Program-made: the position numbers and the translations under genes
DNA from: Eulemur rufifrons
Taxonomy: Eukaryota; Chordata; Mammalia; Primates; Lemuridae
Assembly (NCBI RefSeq): GCF_041146395.1
Contig: NC_090997.1
Location: 40,775,501 to 40,839,500 of the forward strand
Reading direction: 5' to 3'
DNA: 64,000 nucleotides
Shown: positions 38,501 to 50,163 of the stretch, piece by piece
How the letters are laid out: every line of letters starts with the position of its first letter
How positions within the stretch are numbered: the first letter of the stretch is position 1
Notes under the pieces: generated by a model
What the model was told of the DNA's origin: nothing
The model's input: the letters and a program-made list of their open reading frames with translations, nothing else
Databases searched by the model: none

Positions 38501-39114
38501 GAAATGAATGAGGAAACATCTGGTCCAGCGAAGTTCTAGCATTTACCACAAAGGATGCCAGCCTAAGAATGAGCCTGATATCCACAGGGGTGCAAAATAG
38601 AGAAAACCATCTGCAACTCTTATATTATGAGTGTCCCAGTCAAATTAGACCTGCAGTCTTCCCTATCTTTGTATTTTTCAATCACATTAGCCAATAAATT
38701 TCCTTTAGGAAATTTCTAGAGCCAGACACTTAAAGAATTTCACATGCAAAAGAACATTTTTATCTCTTTATCCAGGTAGAAAACTCTAAAAACATTAGAT
38801 TTAATATCATAAAATATGGTTGAGTCAGTTGAGAAAACAATTAGCTTGCATACATGTTAGACATCGAATTAAAATTCCTTTGGAGCTGAGTGGTGTTGAC
38901 AAATTTAAATTAAAATAAAATTTTCAACGAACATTTAAAACTGAAAGTAAATTTTTTTTCTAGACATCATAAACATTTTTCTCCAATAGTTCACTAAACA
39001 GATTCCAAATACTTTGTGCTATGATACCTTAAAAAAAAAAGGACAAAAACAACTATCGAAAAGCATATTTTAAAAATCTATCATACATACTGTTTAATAG
39101 GTAGAGAGTTTCAA
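35576..39114. other. Long stretch, no gene; possible unresolved old repeat at 37690-38110
   Basis: Mostly unassigned. The segment 37690-38110 ('ggatcctggcaggacacagatggcacattcaaattgag', repeated 'cagggccagagggg...gggagg' words) reads like part of a dispersed repeat, but I cannot name it. T-rich runs occur at 36426-36437 and 36833-36845. Confidence 0.4.
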
Positions 39115-39265
39115 TTTTGCAAGATTAAAAAGAAATCTGGAGATGGATGGTGGTGATGGTTGTACAACATTATGAATATATTTAATACCACTGAACTGTA
39201 CACTTAAAAATGGTTAAGGTGGTAAATTTTAGGTTATATGTATTTACCATAAAAATGGGGGAAAA
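39115..39265 (+). mobile_element. L1M 3' UTR end
   Basis: 'gatggtggtgatggttgtacaacattatgaatatatttaataccactgaactgtacacttaaaaatgg' is the well-known 3' terminus of old L1 families. No ORF2 remains upstream. Confidence 0.88.
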
Positions 39266-40169
39266 TCTGTTAAAAGAAAATTCTTGGTGAAAAAAAGTTA
39301 TTCCTAAATTTCTGAGGGGCTTTATTCCAGCTGCTTGGCTCTCATTTCTGTCAGCCAGATATTTCGATGGAAGTTTTAAAGTGGAATTAAAAGGCAGTCG
39401 GGTTCTTCTTAGGATAGAGCCCTCCTAGTTGAAATCTTTCAGGAAACTCTCTCTTCCTATTTGAAACCATGAAGTGAGTATACCTTACTTGTTCAAGGGT
39501 TTTGACTCAGCAGGAAGGGAGACTTCATATCGCCACTGACTGTTAGTGATGGTAGCATAGCCTGGGCACTGAACCAGGATAAGTGTCCATTCAGACACCA
39601 TTGTAGCATGTGACCACCATGTGGGGACCAGGCAGTCCAACAGATAGCCATGGTTGATCAGGTAGACCTGGAGACAGGGCCAGGAAGGCTACTGACCTTG
39701 CAGGCAAGGGTGAGGTCCTTTCATGGTCCAGAAAGCCTGTAACTGGCCGTAGGTGGGGCAGATAGCTCTGTAAGCAGGTTAAGAACAGAGTATAGGACTC
39801 AGAGAAGCTAGTGCAGTGGTAGCTGTGGAGGAGAACATTTTAGGGGTAAAGACAGTCAACTCTACTTCTTATAAATAACTGGACAATGGAGCAAAGAGAG
39901 ATATCCCAAACAGCCCCATGACCAATCGGTAGAGACTAGCTTGAAAGTCAAGAGAACTCTGAAGGCTGGACCATTGAGACAAAAGAATGCAGGGATCATG
40001 GGCCACAGGGTTTAGGGCAAAGACATTGAAGAATGACCACAACCACATTATTCTCTGCTGTGATTAGCTATACATGTGCCCAGGGTCACTAAAGAAAGCA
40101 TGCATATAATTTGCCTAGAATGCCATTTTAATTCTTTTCAATTAACTACACTTTTTATTTTAAAAAAGA
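39266..40169. other. No recognised feature
   Basis: Unassigned, moderately G-rich between 39540 and 39830. Confidence 0.4.
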
Positions 40170-40330
40170 ACATATTAAAGGTATTAGAAACTGCAGTGGC
40201 ATCTCTGCCATTTCTCAGGTTTCCCTGTATGTGTGGATATAATTTTAGGCTCTCTATTCTGTTCCACTACTGTTATATTCGTCTGATTCTCTGTCACAAC
40301 CATTATCTTATTACTGCCCCTTTAGAGTAA
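40170..40330 (-). mobile_element. L1 fragment
   Basis: 'gggtttccctg..' to 'gctctctattctgttccactac...attactgcccctttagagtaagtcttg' is the reverse complement of an ORF2 C-terminal L1 segment. Confidence 0.55.
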
Positions 40331-40555
40331 GTCTTGTGCCCTGGTAAGACAAGTGTCCCCCACCTTGTTCTTGACACCAACTTCCTACACCATCTCAAAT
40401 GCCTTTCTTTGTGTACTTGAAGACTTACTCTCATTGTTGGTTTTCTACCTCCAAAGCAGCTTCAGGCATCATCAACAGCAGCTTTGGAAGCTGCTTAAAA
40501 ATGAACAAGAAGGAATGTGCACCTTCTGGAAAAACATGCAGAGACAGTGTGAGAG

Positions 40556-40560
<5 letters not shown>

Positions 40561-40586
<26 letters not shown>
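40561..40586. repeat. (GA)n microsatellite
   Basis: 13 GA units, uninterrupted. Confidence 0.97.
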
Positions 40587-40587
<1 letters not shown>

Positions 40588-40654
40588 TGAAAAAGAAACT
40601 GTATAAAGCAAGTGCTTTCAAAAATGATTTAAATCCAGTCAAAGCAGACAAGTG

Positions 40655-41072
40655 AGAGGTAGTTTGCAGTCCTAACCCTCTGTATCTTACTCAAATTGAT
40701 CTTATTTGGAAGAGAGCCATTACAAATATAATCAGTTACCATACTGTAGTAGGGTAGGTTCTTAATCCAGTATGACCAGTGTCCTTGTAAGAATAGAAGA
40801 CAGACACCTGTGGGGAGAATGCCATGTGACTGTGGAGGCAGAGATCAAAGTGCTATAGCTCCAAGTCGAGGAATGCCAAGTATTGCCAGCAAACTACCAG
40901 ACGCTAGACAGAAGCAAGGCAGGGTTCTTCCCTACAAGTCTGAGGGAGAGCATGGTCCTGCTGACCTCTGGATTTTGGACTTTTAGACTCCAGGACTGAG
41001 ATAATAAATTTCTGCTGTTTTAAGCCACCCACTTTGTGGGACTTTGTTACACAACACTAGGGAATTAATACA
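40655..41072 (+). mobile_element. MLT1 (MaLR) solo LTR
   Basis: 'gtcctaaccctctgtatcttactcaaattgatcttatttggaag', 'cagtatgaccagtgtccttgtaag', 'tggattttggacttttagactccagga', 'ataataaatttctgctgttttaagccaccca' and the terminal 'taataca' (CA at 41071-41072) are MLT1 landmarks in order. The 5' end is decayed. No internal region. Confidence 0.88.
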
Positions 41073-41655
41073 GAAAAATGCCCTGCTCTATTTCATCAAA
41101 TCTAAGACACCACTGATTGCAAGATGGCCTGTTATTTTACACACCTTTAAGAGAGAGAGAAAAAAGTTGCCAATTCAATTTTGACCTTTTGTCAATTGAA
41201 CGATGAAAACTGATTTAGAGATGTTAAAAAAAAAAATCTTAGAACCTATAAAATATGATACCTGGATTCTGTTAGCTCATTTTGATACTGATGTTTGGGT
41301 GAGTATTAATTTGAATGAGTCATCTAAGGTAACAGGTACCTTGAAAGTACTCCCCAGTTGGTGCCTAAACAGGTATCAACTCAAACGGGAAGTTGTCAGA
41401 TAAGTAAGGCATGTGAAATGATACCAAACAGGCAGAACCCTTTTTAGGGGTAAGCATGGGATGTATTTTTCACTCAAGTATCGCATGGTATTAATCCTTA
41501 CCTCTGGGTAATATCAAACCTGGGAAAAAATGAAAATTGAATGAGTTGTGTCCTATCCCTGCCTTCTAAGTTATTTGCACGTTACCAGTTACCACCATCA
41601 TAACCACTGCTTTCATTCTATTATATAGCCTCTTAGAATCACTGACAATTTAGGC
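41073..41655. other. No recognised feature
   Basis: The 66-codon frame 41203-41403 has no recognisable domain. Confidence 0.4.
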
Positions 41656-41722
41656 CAGTGGTTTTTGACCTGATTGTACATCAGAATTACCTGGGAAACT
41701 TTTGGAAAAAATCTATTCCTAA
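41656..41722 (+). mobile_element. MER5 5' fragment
   Basis: 'cagtggtttttgacctgattgtacatcagaattacctggga' is the left end of a MER5 element, cut off where the L1-like sequence begins. Confidence 0.75.
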
Positions 41723-41724
41723 AT

Positions 41725-42370
41725 TCAAAAGCTTAATAACACACTCTGTTGGCAAGATTATGGAGAAAGACTCTCTCATACATTCCCAGTTGGAATGCAA
41801 AAAAATCATACAAGCCCTATTGAGGAGAATTTGATAATATCTATCAAAATGACTTTTGACCCAGAAATCCCACTTTCAGGAATTTATCCCAAGGGATACA
41901 CTGCTATGAGTACAAAAAGAACCTTAGGTTAAAAGATTATTCACTGTGGCATTATGTGTCATAGCAAAATATTGGGAATCACTCAGATCATCCACAGGAA
42001 GCTAATTGAACAAGTTCTACTAGAGCCACACAATGGAGTACTATTTTACAGTAAAGCTGTAAAAAAAAGTGAGTATGACTTCTGAGAATAGATATGGAGT
42101 GAAAAAAAATAAGTTACAAAAGAGTATGCTACCATTTGTATATCTCTATACTTACACAAAATTAATATATAATTATTCTGGTAAAAATATAGAAAGAATA
42201 AAGCAGAGGTGAACATAAATCACCCCCTATTTGGGGCAAAAAGGAGAGGAAATTGGTGGTGACAAAAACTGGAAAGTATATAAGCTTCTCTGAGTATAAT
42301 TTTTTAGTACTTTTGAGTTATATAAATATTTCACATATTCAAAAATAAAATTATATCAACAAGGATGAAA
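41725..42370 (+). mobile_element. L1M (L1ME/L1M4 type) 3' end
   Basis: ORF2-end motifs in decayed form: 'tttgacccagaaatcccactttcaggaatttatccca', 'aatattgggaatcactcagatca', 'caatggagtactattttacag', followed by a 3' UTR with 'tatgctaccatttgtatatctc' and a final A/T-rich stretch. Confidence 0.85.
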
Positions 42371-44138
42371 ACAAGCCCTAATATTTAACTCAACAGAAAC
42401 AAACCCAAATATTTATCAAAATGATGACACAATTACACAGGAAAAAAAAGAATTATTCAAAGAACAATACTTAAACACATTTAATGAGATATTTTCTCAG
42501 GATAAAAAGAACAACAGGGATATTGTGAACATTATTCAGTAGATTGATTATTATAACTATTTTTTGTGCATTGTAAGATAGAGCAAATGAGTAAATATAT
42601 TGATGTGGTTGGGATCCAGGGTTCACACTGGGAGAAGCAGCGGATAGATATGGAATGGGGAAGATAAAAAGAAACCCTGAGGTGCTGGATTTGAAATGGA
42701 GTCATTGGCACAAATTCATTATTTCAAAAATATATACATTTTTAGCTCTATCCCCTGAAGAGGCCCAGAAGCAATGTCACCCAGCAGCAATGAACATCCT
42801 AGGACCAAGATCTTGGTTCCGAAATAGCATTCACCACTGAAAGGAAACAGTGTTCCCTCGAGAAATGGCTGATTCCAGATCAGAGACAGGTAATGTACAA
42901 GGTAAGCCTAGAATATCCTGTGTCAGAAAGCAAAGAAAGTGCCCCAAGAGTGATAAATACAAATCAAAAGAGCAAAAGCAGCAAGCACAAAAGGCCAAAT
43001 ATGGAACAATTTGGGAATTTAAAAACTTGAACATGTTGGATTGCAACACATCAAATTAAAAAAATCCACGAGTCCATAGTGATAGTGGAGTAGGGGGTCT
43101 TTTATTTACAGAAGAATGCCAGAAAATAAATGTAAAAGGAATAATAAAATTAGGAAATGACAATTTTGCAATCTCTAGTGTGGTTCAGACAATGATCATC
43201 AATCTATGCTAAAACTACTGAGTGAAAATATGTTGGAGAACATGATATTCACATAGTACCAAAATGTTTTCTCATAGATTATTTATTAATTATAAAGGGA
43301 AAAGCATAACTTTAAAATGAAATAAAAATTTTGCCAGACACTAACCAGGTAACAAAATACACTGAGTCCCCACATATGATTTAATGAGACGTACACAACA
43401 GCTCCTGTGCAGTTTTCTTCCTAAAAGTGTTTTACCTGAATCTAATCATGAAAACACAATCAGACAGATTCAGAGATATTCTGTAAGACAAGCCTGAACT
43501 CTTCAAAAATGGCAAGTTCATCAAAGGCAAAACATAGGTGGGAAACTGCTTGGAACTAAAGAAGTCTAAAAAGACAGTACCACTAAATGCAAGGTATGAT
43601 CCTTGATTGGAGTCTAGATTTTTAAATCAGCTAAAAGGTACATTACTAAATAAACAAAAAAACCATTACTGGACAATTGAGATAGTTTAAATATTAACTT
43701 ATCATATTGTTCACCGTAGTGCAGAACTTTTTTTTAACCTGTATTCCAGTCAAATGATGATTTGTATGTAGTAAGTATCAAAGTTTTAATGATCAAGCAT
43801 TATTAATATAAAAAATAGGCCTTCTAAGCATTTCATGTAATGTTTTTAAGCTAATCAGAGTATTTTTCATCATAAAATAGTTTCAAATGTAGAGATTGTT
43901 TTACATTTGGTAAAGATAAAAGCTATGTCTTACATGAATTCTGCTTTTCTCACTCTGCCCAATCAACTGAAAATAATTGTTCTGCAGCTAGTCAACCTAC
44001 CACAGTATGCAAATTAAAAAGTTACAACAAATAAACCAAAGATGAAAGTAAATTAAAACAATTCATGCATATAGACAGAGACTTTAGCTTTTTCATCTTT
44101 CTTCTCTTGTAATAATTAGCTCAAGGCCTGTTACATGA
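42371..44138. other. No gene; possibly old L1 3' UTR-like sequence
   Basis: Parts of 43000-43660 ('gattgcaacacatcaaattaaaaaaatccacgagtcca', 'ctaaatgcaaggtatgatccttgattgg') have the wording of old L1 3' UTRs, but I cannot delimit an element. Open frames at 42655-43059 on both strands lack domains. Confidence 0.4.
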
Positions 44139-44140
44139 TA

Positions 44141-45418
44141 TTAGGGTATTAAGTGTGAAATGTCCAATTTTCTTAAGTACTAAGTTTGACAGTGGTATCT
44201 CTGAAAATTCACTTTGACACCTCTTGCTTCATTTTTATTGTAAAGGTACATCCTCATTCTTTCAAAAGCACAGTTTGGCTTGTGATTATCTTTCAAAAAA
44301 TTTTTAGAGCAATTTTTGTGAAACCATGAATAAGTCAAAAATTTATGGTATTTTTGAATATGAGTTCCCCGTGGAAGCAATGCTGCACATACAGCTCGAA
44401 ATGTCAACAAAGTGTTTGGGAAGGATGTGGCTAATGAACTCACAGTACATTAGGAGTTTGAGAAGTTCCATTCTAGTGATTTTAATCTTGAAAATGAGCC
44501 ACGTGGGCGACCTGAGACCAAGGTGTATAATGATGAGCTGAAAGCTGTAGTGGAAGCAAATCCATCTCAACCTACATGTGAATTAGCGGTAAGGTTTGAT
44601 GTTACTATTCCAAAAATATTGGACCATTTCAAACAAATCAGCAAAGTAAAGAAGCTGGATAGATGGGTTCTGCATGAATTAAACGAGCATCAGAAGAGAA
44701 ATCATCTTGAAGTTTGCCTTTCTTTGCTATCACGAGATAAAGGCAAACTATTTCTATGCCATATTATTACATGTGATGACAAATGGATTTTTTGACAGTT
44801 GCAAGCATGCAGCACAATGGTTGGATAAAGATGAAGTGCCAAAACACAGTCCAAAACTGAATATTCATCAAAAAAAGCTAATGGTGTCTGTTTGGTGGGC
44901 CAGCACTGGTATTATCCACTATGGCTTCATAAAACCCAGTCGATTACAGCGGATGTCTACTGCAACCAACTGGATGAAATGATGAGGATGCTTGCAATTA
45001 AGTGGCCAAGATTGATTAATAGAGACAGGCCAATCTCCTTGTAAGACAACACTTGACCACATGTCGCACAAACCATGCCGCTCAAACTACAGCAGCTGGA
45101 CTTGGAAACTGTCTGTCATCCACCATATTCACCAGACCTTGCGCGAACTGACTACTACTTCTTCCAGGCTTTGGACCACTTCTTGCAAGGAAAAACATTA
45201 AATTTTCAACAAGCTGTGGAAAACACCTTTCAAGATTTCATCACCACTCTCTCTCCAGGCTTCTTCATTGCTGGCATAAACAAGCTACCATTAAGATGGC
45301 AAAACTGTGTAGATAATTTAGGTGCATACTTTGATTAATTGTATTATTGCTCCTCGTTTGAGATATAGTAAATGACACTTTTGATTCAAAATCAGACATT
45401 TCATATTTAATGACCTAT
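44141..45418 (+). mobile_element. Complete mariner (Tc1/mariner DNA transposon), inactive
   Basis: A 1278-bp element with terminal inverted repeats of about 31 bp: the left end starts TTAGGG (44141-44171) and the right end (45388-45418) reads ATAGGTCATTAA on the minus strand, with 7 mismatches over 31 positions. TA dinucleotides flank both ends (44139-44140 and 45419-45420), the expected mariner target duplication. It encloses one transposase reading frame on the plus strand. In layout and sequence it resembles the human Hsmar2 class; the exact subfamily is inferred. Confidence 0.9.
44326..45338 (+). pseudogene. Mariner transposase pseudogene
   Basis: Would encode a transposase of about 340 residues, the usual length for mariner. 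Recognisable parts in order: an N-terminal helix-turn-helix start (KSKIYGIFEYEF, 44329-44364), 'ENEPRGRPETKVYNDELKA' (44493-44549 in frame) through 'KKLDRWVLHELNEHQKRNHLEVCLSLLSR', the first catalytic aspartate in TCDDKWIF (about 44770-44793), 'SAQWLDKDEVPKHSPKLNIHQKKLMVSVWWAS'-type text (as AAQWLDKDE), the second aspartate in a DNARPH-derived box (about 45041-45064, with stop codons on either side), the third aspartate in the YSPDLARTDYYFF box (45125-45163), and the C-terminal 'INKLPLRWQNCVDNLGAYFD' ending at TAA 45336-45338. Frameshifts near 44395, 44790 and 44945 and in-frame stops in the catalytic region make it non-functional. Confidence 0.9.
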
Positions 45419-45420
45419 TA

Positions 45421-46689
45421 GATGCTTGTTATATCTCAAGACACAGACAGTCAATTAAAGGTTATTAAAGTTGACTCAGAAACAGGTACAACATGGAGAT
45501 AAAGTTCCCAGAACATGGAATATGACAGAAAATTGGTGATCATTAGGCCACAGGGTCAGAGCTCCCAATGACAGATGCCAAATCCCAAAGTATGATAAAC
45601 AGTGGGGATGATTAATTACCTGGTGCTCATACTCTCTCTCCTTTCTCCACACCCATAATTGGACATCAATTTCCAGCACCCACTGCTAAAAGTCACCATT
45701 AACAATGAGGTGAAAAACCATTTCGTATGAAATGCAAACTACAATTTTGAAACTCTTCTTGTTTCAGCTTTGAAACGAAGCTTGCCTCACTTGCAACCAG
45801 GCAGGGATGAACGATGCTCAATAACTGTTAAATTAGAAAGTGAACTAAAGTGTGGAAGAGCAGCAAAAATAATTTCCTTCTGCATTGCAGCATGTATTAT
45901 GACCTCAATATGTAATATGGCAAGTGCTTACCTGGTTGCAAACTGAGCAAAAGCAAGAAAGCTGCCCCACTTCACAGAGATAAGTTGCTGATTGAGATAA
46001 CAGAAAGCAAGTCTGAACCAGACGGCTACAAAGGTGTTATTTCAAGGTTTTCATGGCGCTGGTGGTATCTGCTAACCTGGGGTGTTTGAAATAAAATCGA
46101 AGCAATTCTTGATTGTGGTTTCCCTATCTGACTCTTTTATAAATCACACTCATGTTTCTCCCATTCTTTAAAATTCTACCTCTATTAATTTGTTTTCAAG
46201 ACTGGGCTTTTAGGCACTAAATAGGACATACCATAAAGCAGTTTGAAATTCTATGGAAAATGACATGTTTTTGAGAAATGTTTATACAGCATTTTTTATT
46301 TGCAAATAATTTTCTGTTGCAGACATCCTAGCTAATTATCCATCCTAGTTATTCAGGGACTAGATCAACCTTATATTACATATGTGAAAAATAAGATGTA
46401 GAGATAAGTTCAAGTGGAGTTAACTAAACTTTGCATGCCTCCTAGCCAATAAAAATAAAAATTATTTGCCCCAAATTATGTAGTAAATCAATTTTCTGGC
46501 CATGATTAAATCTCAGCCTCAAAAGCTCCAGCTCAGTTCCCTGAATAATCTAGTGCCTCATAAGGATTTTATTGTTTTGTAATATATTGATTTTTTCTTG
46601 AAAAATTAAAGTCTCCATAGTGAAGTGCATAGTTATCAAAATTATAATTGTTGACTATTTAGGCAATAAAAGTGCCATTTATTTATTCT
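45421..46689. other. No recognised gene; weak inverted arms at 45786-45947
   Basis: Unassigned. The arms 'ctcacttgcaaccagg' (45786-45801) and 'cctggttgcaaactgag' (45931-45947) are imperfect inverted repeats 129 nt apart. They may mark a short decayed element or be chance. Confidence 0.45.
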
Positions 46690-48600
46690 GTATTTTCTAA
46701 CCCCCATATTCCCAGCATTGCCATCTCTTTCTCCTTGGCTTATAAACTTATCTAAGAATCTTCAATTCTATGAAATCTCCTGACCCTAATGTCACTATTA
46801 ATGTACTATGTTATTGCTGCTTCTGTTTAGTAAAACTTTTTGACAAAATAATCTAAATTTGCTGTCTTCATTCTGGCACTACCCACTCACTCTTCAATCT
46901 ACAAAAATTTACTTTCTGTCTCAACCAATTAACTGATATGTTCTGTTAAAGTTTATCGATAGACTCAATTATTCCCAAGTCCAAAAGGTACTTTGAGACC
47001 TTATTTATCATCTTTGATCTGACTGATGCATTTAGCTTTGTTGAGTTCCCTCTTGCTTCTCTATTTTATCCTCTGTTCAGTGCTTCTCTAGCTCTTTCAT
47101 GAGCTACTTCTGGTCTGTCTCTCTCTTTCATGTTGGAGTTTCAGAGTTCTGTCCTTAATCCACTGTTCTTTTCATGGTAGAACTTCTCTTTGGACTGTCA
47201 TCCTGTTTCAAGATTTAAACTATCCCCTGTACTCTAGTGATTTCCAAAACCAGATCTCTATCCATGACCTTTCCTCCAGATTTCAGAATTACATATACAA
47301 ATATCTGTTGGATATTTCTAATCAGATGAGAGTCACGGGCTATGTCCAAAATTTGTTTTACCATCCATCCTGCCCCTCCTATATTCCCTATAACATTTAA
47401 TGAATCAACATCTACCAAATCTTAAATCTGAGCACATAACTAGCTTTGTATTTTCCCTCACTCTCTACATTCAATTAACCAACACATTTTGTCAATTGTA
47501 CCTCCTAAATATTTATTAAATTAATCTCTTCTCTGCATCTACTGTCTCCCACATAGTCTCTTAATTTTAATTATGTTCTAATTGAGCTTCTGTTTTTAGC
47601 TTTGACTTCTTCAAATTCATTCACTGCACCAAAGCCATCTGCATAAAATGAAAGGTGATCATCATTCTCCTTCTTACAGTCCCCAAAGCTTCCCTATAGT
47701 TTACCAATAGAGTACAAGTTTACAAGAGTAGGTACAAGGGACTTTATAAACTGGTTTCCATCTACCATTGCCAAAGATGCCTGACATGCTGCCTCACTAT
47801 TTAGTAGTAGCAAAATGTTTATAGTTTCCCATCCACGTGGAACTTTACCAAACCTCAGCTGTTGACTCCATCTTGAGCACCCTTCCAGTCCCTCCCTTGT
47901 GGCATTTATTAGTACTGCTTCCCACTATTTCCAGATGTCCTTCTGGGTACATGGTAGGATAGCACTCCTATCCCCTTGAAGATGGCCATGATCATGTGAC
48001 TTGCTTTAGCCAATGAAAAGTGAGTAAAAGCAACGTGTGTCACATCCAAGTAGAAGCTTTTAGGAGCAGATGTATGAGTCTCCATATTTCTTCTTCCTGC
48101 CACAGCAAATAGCAAGATTCCAGAAGATCCATCAGCCTCAGTCCCTGAGTAAGGGCACTATAGTGAAATCAACATGAAAATTACTGAAGAAATAACCTTT
48201 TTTGCATCTAGCCCCTAAAATATTTGAGATATCTATTACTGTAGCATATTCTAATCTATTTGACACATACAATCTTTCTATTCTTTTTATTTGGATAATT
48301 ATTACTTATGTTTTAAAACATACTTACTTATTACCCCCTCTCAGAAAGTTTTCCCTGAATTTCCAGGATATCAAGGGCTTCCATATATCTCTGCTCACAG
48401 ATCCATCACCTACCTACCACCTTATGTGGGATTTTCTCTGTGTCATTTACTCCTAACAAGCTGAGCTCCTTAATGGAAGAATAAAAAATATATATTTAAG
48501 ATGTATATCTTCTTCATTTCTTTTCCTTAGTGCTTAGCATAAATACCTGTTTGTCATAGAGTAGGTGCTCAATAGTTGCTTGTTCAAGTAATATAAATGA
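46690..48600 (+). mobile_element. Long L2 copy, split by an MLT1 LTR
   Basis: The left part (46690-47925) runs through a decayed reverse-transcriptase region: 'tttgatctgactgatgcatttagctttgttga' (around 47013), 'gagttctgtccttaatccactgttcttttc', 'aaaccagatctctatcc' and 'ttggatatttctaatcagatgag', matching the L2 ORF2 order. The right part (48290-48600) gives 'ctcagaaagttttccctgaatttcc', 'ctgagctccttaatgg' and the 3' terminus 'agtaggtgctcaatagttgcttgttcaa'. All frames are broken. It is interrupted at about 47930-48268. Confidence 0.78.
47930..48268 (+). mobile_element. MLT1-type MaLR LTR inside L2
   Basis: 'gaagatggccatgatcatgtgacttgctttagccaatgaaaagtgag', 'gtgtgtcacatccaagtagaagctttt', 'cagcctcagtccctgagt' and the decayed 'gaaataaccttttttgcatctagcc' are MLT1 LTR landmarks in order. 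Its position between two consecutive L2 parts indicates that it inserted into the L2. No target duplication identified. Confidence 0.75.
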
Positions 48601-48699
48601 AGACAGTTTAATTTTTTTAAAAAAGCTAATGCCATATTTTATTGAACCATTTGCCCTGAAACCAACAGAAAACTGGAATTAATTCAAAGGAATGGTAGC

Positions 48700-48870
48700 C
48701 TCTAAATCTTCCACCAAATTAGTGGAGTGATTTTGGGCAACTTAGTGTCTCTGTGCCTCAGTTTCCTCAACTGTAAAATGTGGATGATAACACCATCCAC
48801 CTAATAGGGCTGCTGTAGGATTAAAAGAGTCAATTCACAAAAAATGTTTAAAATGTTAGCTATCTAGATA
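48700..48870 (+). mobile_element. MIR SINE
   Basis: 'gattttgggcaacttagtgtctctgtgcctcagtttcctcaactgtaaaatg' followed by 'ataacaccatccacctaatagggctgctgtaggatta' is a well-preserved MIR core. Confidence 0.92.
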
Positions 48871-49104
48871 TTTGTTTTATAAAATGCATCTTCTTATGTG
48901 TGGTTATTATTGTGATTTAACTGTGTCATTTGCCTGATTTCTCTTTCCAATGTGTTTGATTGACATACATAACTCTTGTCTTTCAGAAAAAATACAGCTA
49001 GACAATTCCTTGCTCCAGATAACTCTCATTATCAAAATGCCAGCACTATAATTGCCGGTTTGGGGACTGAAAATGTCCAAGATAAAAAAGGAAACGGTGC
49101 AGAT

Positions 49105-49310
49105 ACTTGGTCAGGCTTCAGCTACACCAAGTGGTCAGGGTGTATTCACATAATTAACCTCCCTGAGCTTCAGTTTCTTTGATTTTAATATAGAAATAGT
49201 AATATGTGAAGGTTTTGGCGGGGATTGAAGGAAATAACACTCATAAGGAGTCAAGCATCGTATCTAGCACATAGTAATTTCACAATACGTGATTTTCATT
49301 CCTAGTTACT
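49105..49310 (+). mobile_element. MIR SINE
   Basis: 'aattaacctccctgagcttcagtttctttgatttt' and 'cgtatctagcacatagtaatttcacaata' follow MIR in order. Confidence 0.8.
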
Positions 49311-49374
49311 GTTATCATGTTTATCATCATGAATCCTGAAGAAAGGCTGTCATTCTGGGACCATAAATAGGTTG

Positions 49375-49492
49375 TTACTTTGCCTCGCCTCCACTACAAT
49401 TGACAAGACTAAGGGCAGACATTCCATCACATTTTATTTATCCAGAATGCCAAATATAGTGCTCAATAAATATTTATTGAATTCAACTGAAT
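49375..49492 (+). mobile_element. L2 3' end
   Basis: 'ctaagggcagacattccatcacattttatttatcc' and the terminus 'gtgctcaataaatatttattgaattcaactgaa'. Confidence 0.75.
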
Positions 49493-49880
49493 TTTTAATC
49501 ACGTGCCTTGTTGGACAGCCCAACTCCATGTGATGAGTCAGTGTATTGAGGAAAGAGTTAGGGTTACATTTGGAGATGGCACAAACCCCTGTCTTCCCCT
49601 AGCTGGGAAAGAGCCACCATTGGCATGCCATACCATTGGTCTTGGGAATTGCCCCGCTATCTGAAATGTTGGAATTGTCACCTAGTATGTTGGTGATTGT
49701 TCACAAATATTAAGCACACATTTGTATCAGGAGAACAATGGATGTGTCTTCTGGACAATGAGATATTGAGTACCTTATCTGCAAGTTGGAGAAGTCAGAG
49801 TGTCTGGTGGTAGAATCACTGCTCCCACTTTAATATAGCAGCTTCAGCACTGTGCAGGTGCAGTAACACACAAAGACTGC
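49493..49880. other. No recognised feature
   Basis: Unassigned sequence upstream of the Alu. Confidence 0.45.
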
Positions 49881-49895
49881 CTAAAAAAATTTTTT

Positions 49896-50148
49896 TTGAG
49901 ACAAAGTCTCGCTGTGTTGGCCCTGGGAGAGTGCAGTAGCGTCATCATAGCTCACTGCAACCTTAAACTCCTGGGCTCAAGCAACCCTCCTGCCTCAGCC
50001 TTCCAAGTAGCTGAGACTACAGGCGTGTGCCACCATGCCTGGCTAATTTTTCTATTTTTAATGGAGACAGGGGTCTCACTCTTGCCAGGCTGGTCTCGAA
50101 CTTCTGACCTGAAGCTATCCTCCCGTCTTGGCCTCCCAGAGTGGTAGG
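49896..50148 (-). mobile_element. Alu dimer, 5'-truncated
   Basis: Antisense Alu: 'gagacaaagtctcgctgtg', 'tagctcactgcaacct', 'agtagctgagactaca', then the second monomer 'gagacaggggtctcactcttgccaggctggtctcgaac', ending abruptly at 'gagtggtagg' so that the Alu 5' end is missing. Flanking 15-mers starting ctaaaaa (49881-49895 and 50149-50163) agree at 13 of 15 positions and look like the target duplication. The opposing open frames 49896-50182 are Alu artefacts. Confidence 0.92.
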
Positions 50149-50163
50149 CTAAAAATATTTCTT

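Noticed and set aside
40454..40496. Hairpin with 10-bp arms (aagcagcttc/gaagctgctt)
   Set aside because: The stem is short and the 23-nt loop has competing pairings; many such pairs are expected by chance.
44326..45338. A domesticated mariner transposase (as in SETMAR)
   Set aside because: At least three frameshifts and several in-frame stops break the frame, and there is no adjacent SET-like coding sequence.
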